Source of the DNA: Clostridia bacterium
GTDB taxonomy: Bacteria > Bacillota > Clostridia > CAKSNL01 > HGM11501
Direction of reading: 5' to 3'
Assembly (NCBI GenBank): GCA_017390225.1
Contig: JAFPCL010000114.1
Location: forward strand, 1-9,912
Length of the DNA stretch: 9,912 bases
Part shown: in pieces, positions 6,744-9,912 of the stretch
How the letters are laid out: the number at the start of each line of letters is the position of its first letter
How positions within the stretch are numbered: the first letter of the stretch is position 1
Position numbers and translations under genes: made by a program
Notes under the pieces: model-generated
Database searches by the model: none
Told to the model about the DNA's origin: nothing
The model's input: the letters and a program-made list of their open reading frames with translations, nothing else

Positions 6744-7223
6744 ATGACGGATGCAAAAAAAATAGAACAGGCAAAAGCTGTATACAGCACAATATTGAGC
6801 GTGCTGGATGGTCGCGGTTGGAAATATGATCAGAAAGAAGAAAAAAACACCATCTTTTTGAAATTGAGCGGTGACGATCTTCCCATGGATTTTGTCATTC
6901 GCGTTTTGGAAGAACAACAGGTTATCAGTATCATTTCTTTTATGCCGACGAGCATGCCCGAGGATAAAAGAGTAGAAGGTGCAATCGCCACGACGATTAT
7001 CACCAATAAATTGGCAGACGGAAGCTTTGACTACGATGTTTCCGATGGCACAATTATGTTTAGAATCACATCTTCTTTCAAGGATAGCCTGATTGGAGAA
7101 AAGTTGATCGGATATATGATCGATGTTTCCGCATTGACGGTTGATGAATATAACGATAAATTATTCATGCTTGCCAAAGGGGTACTGTCCTTGGAGGATT
7201 TCATGAAGGAACAGCTTGCATAA
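6744..7223 (+). CDS. YbjN-like small protein, copy 2 (function unknown)
   Basis: A 159-residue cytoplasmic protein, paralogous to the preceding gene and collinear with it over its whole length. Shared landmarks are WKY near residue 28, DDLP..FV.RV, DGSFDYDV..G.I.FRIT, and DEYNDKLFMLAKGVLSLEDF near the C terminus. The N-terminal strands differ more, and this copy lacks the Met-rich opening of copy 1. The gap between the genes is 16 bases and contains GGAGGAG before ATG 6744, so the two are co-transcribed and separately translated. The terminator at 7237-7273 follows the stop by 13 bases and closes the unit. Tandem duplication followed by divergence suggests the two proteins form a heteromer or serve two partners (inference). 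YbjN-domain identity is tentative. Confidence 0.85.
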   Translation: MTDAKKIEQAKAVYSTILSVLDGRGWKYDQKEEKNTIFLKLSGDDLPMDFVIRVLEEQQVISIISFMPTSMPEDKRVEGAIATTIITNKLADGSFDYDVSDGTIMFRITSSFKDSLIGEKLIGYMIDVSALTVDEYNDKLFMLAKGVLSLEDFMKEQLA

Positions 7224-7236
7224 TTTAAAGCAAAAC

Positions 7237-7273
7237 AAAAAAGTGTGTTTTCATTGACAAAACACACTTTTTT
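7237..7273 (+). terminator. Intrinsic terminator after the paralogue pair
   Basis: A perfect 15-bp stem, A6-GTGTGTTTT (7237-7251) with AAAACACAC-T6 (7259-7273), and a 7-base loop. The T run is part of the 3' arm. It sits 13 bases after the stop at 7223. The symmetric A and T runs would let it work on either strand. The loop carries the -35 box of the next promoter. Confidence 0.85.
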
Positions 7274-7282
7274 CGTTATAAT
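7254..7282 (+). promoter_or_regulatory. Perfect consensus promoter overlapping the terminator
   Basis: TTGACA (7254-7259) and TATAAT (7277-7282) are both perfect, 17 bases apart. The -35 box occupies the last five loop bases and the first base of the 3' arm of the terminator hairpin, and the -10 lies four bases beyond the stem. RNA should start near 7289, so the new transcript does not carry the hairpin. Confidence 0.88.
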
Positions 7283-7300
7283 AAGAAGAAGTCTGTTTTA

Positions 7301-7308
7301 AAAGGTGA
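7301..7308 (+). promoter_or_regulatory. Ribosome binding site that favours a TTG start
   Basis: AAAGGTGA is a close match to the 3' side of the AAGGAGGTGA consensus and lies five bases before TTG 7314. The in-frame GTG at 7305 is inside this site and has only a weak AAGAAG upstream. The site therefore points to TTG 7314 as the start of the radical SAM gene. Confidence 0.6.
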
Positions 7309-7313
7309 AGAAA

Positions 7314-8873
7314 TTGCAAACGGAAGTCTTAATCGTTCAATTGGCAGCCCGCTTTAATCATAAGCCCCCTGCCGCATGGTTTATCAAAGCCTACTGTGCG
7401 GAGAAGGGGCTTTTGGTCGATGTGCTGGAAGCCAACATCAATGCGCCGTTACCTGAGGTCGTGGATGCCGTTGTTTTCAAAAAGCCTCGGATTGTGGGCG
7501 TTTCTTGCTATATATGGAATATTGAACTTGCACAAAAATTAGCAATGGATATTAAAAAGCTTCTGCCGGAAACGGTGATTGTATTCGGCGGGCCGGAGGT
7601 TTCTTTCGCAGAAGAAACAGACTATAAAATGGCAGATTATATCGTGCAGGGTGAAGGTGAGGCGCGTTCGTATCTTTTGTATCAAGCTATTTTGTCGGGG
7701 AAAGCACCCAAAGAGCGTCTGCAAAAAAGTGTGCACGTGCCTTTGTGCGACCTTCCGAATTTTCTGACGGAGAGCTACTTTGCTTCCGTGGATGAAAAGC
7801 TGATGCCCCATATGCTGGTGTACTACGAAAGCAGTCGCGGCTGTCCTTTCTCCTGTGGCTATTGTTTGTCGGCGGCAGGGCACGGCTTGGAGCATTTGCC
7901 GATTGAAAGAGTGAAAGAGGATGTGCAGTTGCTGGTTTGCCATGGGGCAAAGTGCATTAAATTCACCGACCGCACCTTCAACAGCGATAAAAAACGAGCC
8001 GCCGAGCTTCTGAAGTTTTTCGGAAGTCTTGACACCGATGCGGTGTTTCATATGGAAGTGGCTCCGGATTTGATAGATGACGGCTTTTTGGACGTTTTAA
8101 AAACCTTGCCGCCGGGGCGTGTGCAGATTGAAGCCGGGATTCAGTCTGTAAAAGACGAAACACTGGCGGCAGTCACCCGAAAGCAAAACACGAAAAAAGC
8201 TTTGGAGCAAATCAAAAAAGTGTCGGATATCGGAAATTGTCATATCCACACAGATTTGATTGTCGGGCTTCCCGGGGATAGCCTTTCGGACATAGTAGAA
8301 GGCGTGAATGCCTGCGTGGCAACCGGTGCCCATATGGTACAGCTCGGTTTTCTGAAGATGCTCCACGGATCGCCGCTTCGGGCAAAAGCAAAAGAAATGG
8401 GGCTTATATTTTCAGACTATCCGCCCTATGAAATTTTACAAACACCGCTTTTATCTTATGAAACCATAAGAAAGCTGGATAAAATCGCCCATGTGATTGA
8501 CCGTGTGCTGGGTACAGGGCAATTTTCCCATATCATGTCATACGGCACGGAGGTTTTCGGCGCGCCCTTTTCGTTTTTTGAAGCCATAGCGGAGCATCCG
8601 CTCCCTGCCGGACAAAAGGCGATATACACGCTTTTGTATGACATTCTGCGGCAAAAGGGCACGGAAGAAAAAGCCGCCCATGTGGTGAAATTGGATTGCT
8701 TAACCCATGATCCAAAGGCGCAATTGCCCGACGGCATACCGCCACTTTGGGATAAAGAAAAAGAAAGAGAACACAAAAAAACAGGACAAACCGTCCGTGC
8801 GGCATTCTTTCCGTATGACGGGCAAACCAGAGTATTTATACATAAGAATCTGAAAGGGGAACAGAAAAAATGA
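7314..8873 (+). CDS. B12-binding-type radical SAM protein (DUF4080-like)
   Basis: A 519-residue enzyme with three parts. Residues of about 1-120 form a Rossmann-like cobalamin-binding-type domain (EVLIVQLAARFNHKP, IVGVSCYIWNIELAQ, VIVFGGPEVSF). The radical SAM barrel follows, with ESSRGCPFSCGYC placing the 4Fe-4S cysteines at C177, C181 and C184 (CxxxCxxC), then FTDRTFNSDKKRA, QIEAGIQS and DLIVGLPGDS. The C-terminal region (GFLKMLHGSPLRAKA, DYPPYEILQTPLLSYE onward) matches my recollection of DUF4080 proteins of Firmicutes. I see no DxHxxG cobalamin-ligand motif, so any bound B12 would be base-on or absent. Substrate is unknown; methyl or sulfur chemistry is possible but not shown. Start TTG 7314 is chosen for its AGGTGA site; GTG 7305 would add three residues. 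It overlaps the next gene by 4 bases (ATGA), so translation is coupled and the three genes form an operon. Confidence 0.9.
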   Translation: MQTEVLIVQLAARFNHKPPAAWFIKAYCAEKGLLVDVLEANINAPLPEVVDAVVFKKPRIVGVSCYIWNIELAQKLAMDIKKLLPETVIVFGGPEVSFAEETDYKMADYIVQGEGEARSYLLYQAILSGKAPKERLQKSVHVPLCDLPNFLTESYFASVDEKLMPHMLVYYESSRGCPFSCGYCLSAAGHGLEHLPIERVKEDVQLLVCHGAKCIKFTDRTFNSDKKRAAELLKFFGSLDTDAVFHMEVAPDLIDDGFLDVLKTLPPGRVQIEAGIQSVKDETLAAVTRKQNTKKALEQIKKVSDIGNCHIHTDLIVGLPGDSLSDIVEGVNACVATGAHMVQLGFLKMLHGSPLRAKAKEMGLIFSDYPPYEILQTPLLSYETIRKLDKIAHVIDRVLGTGQFSHIMSYGTEVFGAPFSFFEAIAEHPLPAGQKAIYTLLYDILRQKGTEEKAAHVVKLDCLTHDPKAQLPDGIPPLWDKEKEREHKKTGQTVRAAFFPYDGQTRVFIHKNLKGEQKK

Positions 8874-9139
8874 ATGCAATTGTATCTATCGTAGGAAAAG
8901 ACCGTGTGGGAATCATCGCACGAATCAGTAACGAAATGGCAGACGCCAATGCCAACATTATTGATATTTCGCAAACGACCCGTCGTGGTATTTTCACCAT
9001 GATGATGTTTGTGGATGTAGAAAATATCACGGTCGCTTTCGATGAGCTTGTGCGCCGCACCGAACAGGCAGGCAAAGATTTGGGCGTGGAAATTAAAATG
9101 CATCGAGAAGAGATTTTTGATGCCATGCACAGAATTTAA
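8870..9139 (+). CDS. ACT-domain protein, UPF0237 family
   Basis: An 89-residue protein that is a single ACT domain: NAIVSIVGKDRVGIIARISNEM at the N terminus, then ANIIDISQTTRRGIFTMMMFVDVEN and a final helix and strand. ACT domains usually bind amino acids or other small ligands at a helix-strand interface as dimers; the GKDRVGI loop is the usual ligand-binding turn. It matches the UPF0237 family in length. The ATG overlaps the TGA of the preceding radical SAM gene, and an AAAGGGGA site (8853-8860) lies inside that gene. In Firmicutes and archaea this family is commonly found next to UPF0210 genes, as in the pneumococcal SP_0238-SP_0239 pair, and that is the case here. A ligand-sensing subunit for the next protein is inferred. 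No enzyme activity is claimed. Confidence 0.93.
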   Translation: MNAIVSIVGKDRVGIIARISNEMADANANIIDISQTTRRGIFTMMMFVDVENITVAFDELVRRTEQAGKDLGVEIKMHREEIFDAMHRI

Positions 9140-9159
9140 GAAGAAGGCGAGGTTTTTTC

Positions 9160-9912
9160 ATGTTATCACTCAAAGAGGTCAGCGAAACTCTGGACATGAT
9201 CCGCTCGGAGCATCTGGATATCCGCACGGTCACCATGGGGATTTCGCTTTTGGACTGCGTGTCGCCCGATGCCCAACTGACGGCAGAAAGGGTATACGAT
9301 AAAATCACAAAAAAAGCCGAGCATTTATGTGCAACGGCAGAAGCTATTGAAAAAGAGTTCGGGATTCCGATTATCAATAAGCGTATTTCCGTCACGCCCA
9401 TGTCCTTGGTGGGCGCATCCTGCGGAAATTATCCGCTTTTGGCACAAACCATGGACAGAGCGGCAAAGACCGTGGGCGTGAATTTCATCGGTGGTTTTTC
9501 CGCATTGGTGCATAAAGGGGCAACGCCGCGGGAAATGGAAATGATTGAAGCCATCCCCGAAGCCCTTGCGACAACCGATGTGGTCTGCTCTTCGGTGAAT
9601 ATCGGCACTACCCGTGCAGGTCTCAACATGGATGCCGTGAAGAAAATGGGCGAAATTATCAAACAGACGGCAGAAATCACCCCGGACGGATTCGGCTGTG
9701 CCAAGCTCGTGGTATTTGCCAATGCCGTAGAGGACAACCCCTTCATGGCAGGCGCATTCCACGGCGTGGGCGAGCCGGATTGTGAAATCAATGTCGGCGT
9801 TTCCGGCCCCGGGGTTGTCAAGTGTGCTTTGGAAAAGGTGCGCGGCGAAAGCTTCTCCGTGGTCGCGGAAACCATCAAGAAAACAGCGTTTAAAATTACC
9901 CGTATGGGTCAG
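9160..9912 (+). CDS. UPF0210/DUF711 (PFL-like) protein, N-terminal part (cut by window edge)
   Basis: The frame is open for 251 codons from ATG 9160 to the right edge, a little over half of the usual length of about 450 residues. Recognisable stretches are LDIRTVTMGISLLDC near the start, PIINKRISVTPMSLVG, VNFIGGFSALVHKG, SVNIGTTRAGLNMDAV, VVFANAVEDNPFMAGAFHG and NVGVSGPGVV. These are typical of UPF0210 (DUF711), a family whose fold resembles pyruvate formate-lyase although no glycyl-radical function is established and the C terminus is not present here. CGAGG (9148-9152) lies seven bases upstream. The gap to the ACT gene is 20 bases, so both are in one operon behind the radical SAM gene. Function is unknown. 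The ACT partner suggests an amino-acid-related or other small-ligand control. Confidence 0.92.
   Translation, partial: MLSLKEVSETLDMIRSEHLDIRTVTMGISLLDCVSPDAQLTAERVYDKITKKAEHLCATAEAIEKEFGIPIINKRISVTPMSLVGASCGNYPLLAQTMDRAAKTVGVNFIGGFSALVHKGATPREMEMIEAIPEALATTDVVCSSVNIGTTRAGLNMDAVKKMGEIIKQTAEITPDGFGCAKLVVFANAVEDNPFMAGAFHGVGEPDCEINVGVSGPGVVKCALEKVRGESFSVVAETIKKTAFKITRMGQ

Noticed and set aside
8456..9130. A 224-codon minus-strand open frame opposite the radical SAM and ACT genes
   Set aside because: It covers two well-recognised plus-strand genes, its translation is Cys/His/Ser-rich without family features, and no ribosome binding site or promoter was seen. It is an antisense shadow.

Overview
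The window looks like a chromosomal segment from an anaerobic, low-to-mid GC Firmicute (Clostridia or Negativicutes type). This is inferred from strong AAGGAGG-like ribosome binding sites, near-consensus sigma-A promoters (three TTGACA/17 nt spacers), a PTS membrane component, a Cthe_2159-like surface protein with a C-terminal stalk domain, a DUF4080-like radical SAM protein and the UPF0237/UPF0210 gene pair. No species is named because nothing in the sequence fixes one. There are no rRNA or tRNA genes, CRISPR arrays or insertion sequences.

The left half (1-4281) is read from the minus strand. An adenylate-forming acyl-CoA synthetase (2470-4107) is followed by a sodium:solute symporter (797-2344), probably one transcription unit that takes up and activates a carboxylic acid. 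It ends in a strong intrinsic terminator (716-756). That hairpin also carries the -35 box of the promoter for the next gene, a PTS EIIC-type membrane protein that runs off the left edge. Upstream of the synthetase, a consensus promoter (4253-4281) is followed by about 115 nt of structured leader ending in a 13-bp terminator. An alternative hairpin overlaps the terminator arm. This is the best candidate for an undescribed regulatory element (orphan riboswitch or attenuator).

The right half is read from the plus strand. An extended -10 promoter (4347-4355) drives a secreted carbohydrate-binding-like protein with a methionine-rich insert and a C-terminal copper-amine-oxidase-N/stalk domain (4379-6187). 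Three bases after its stop, a full consensus promoter starts a two-gene unit of tandem YbjN-like paralogues (6251-7223). That unit ends in a 15-bp terminator whose loop supplies the -35 box for the next operon. The next operon is a B12-binding-type radical SAM protein (7314-8873), overlapped by 4 bases by a UPF0237 ACT-domain protein (8870-9139), then a UPF0210/DUF711 protein (9160 onward) cut by the right edge.

The two edge genes (1-673 minus, 9160-9912 plus) are partial. The longest stretch without a gene, 4108-4378, is filled by the leader, its attenuator and two divergent promoters.
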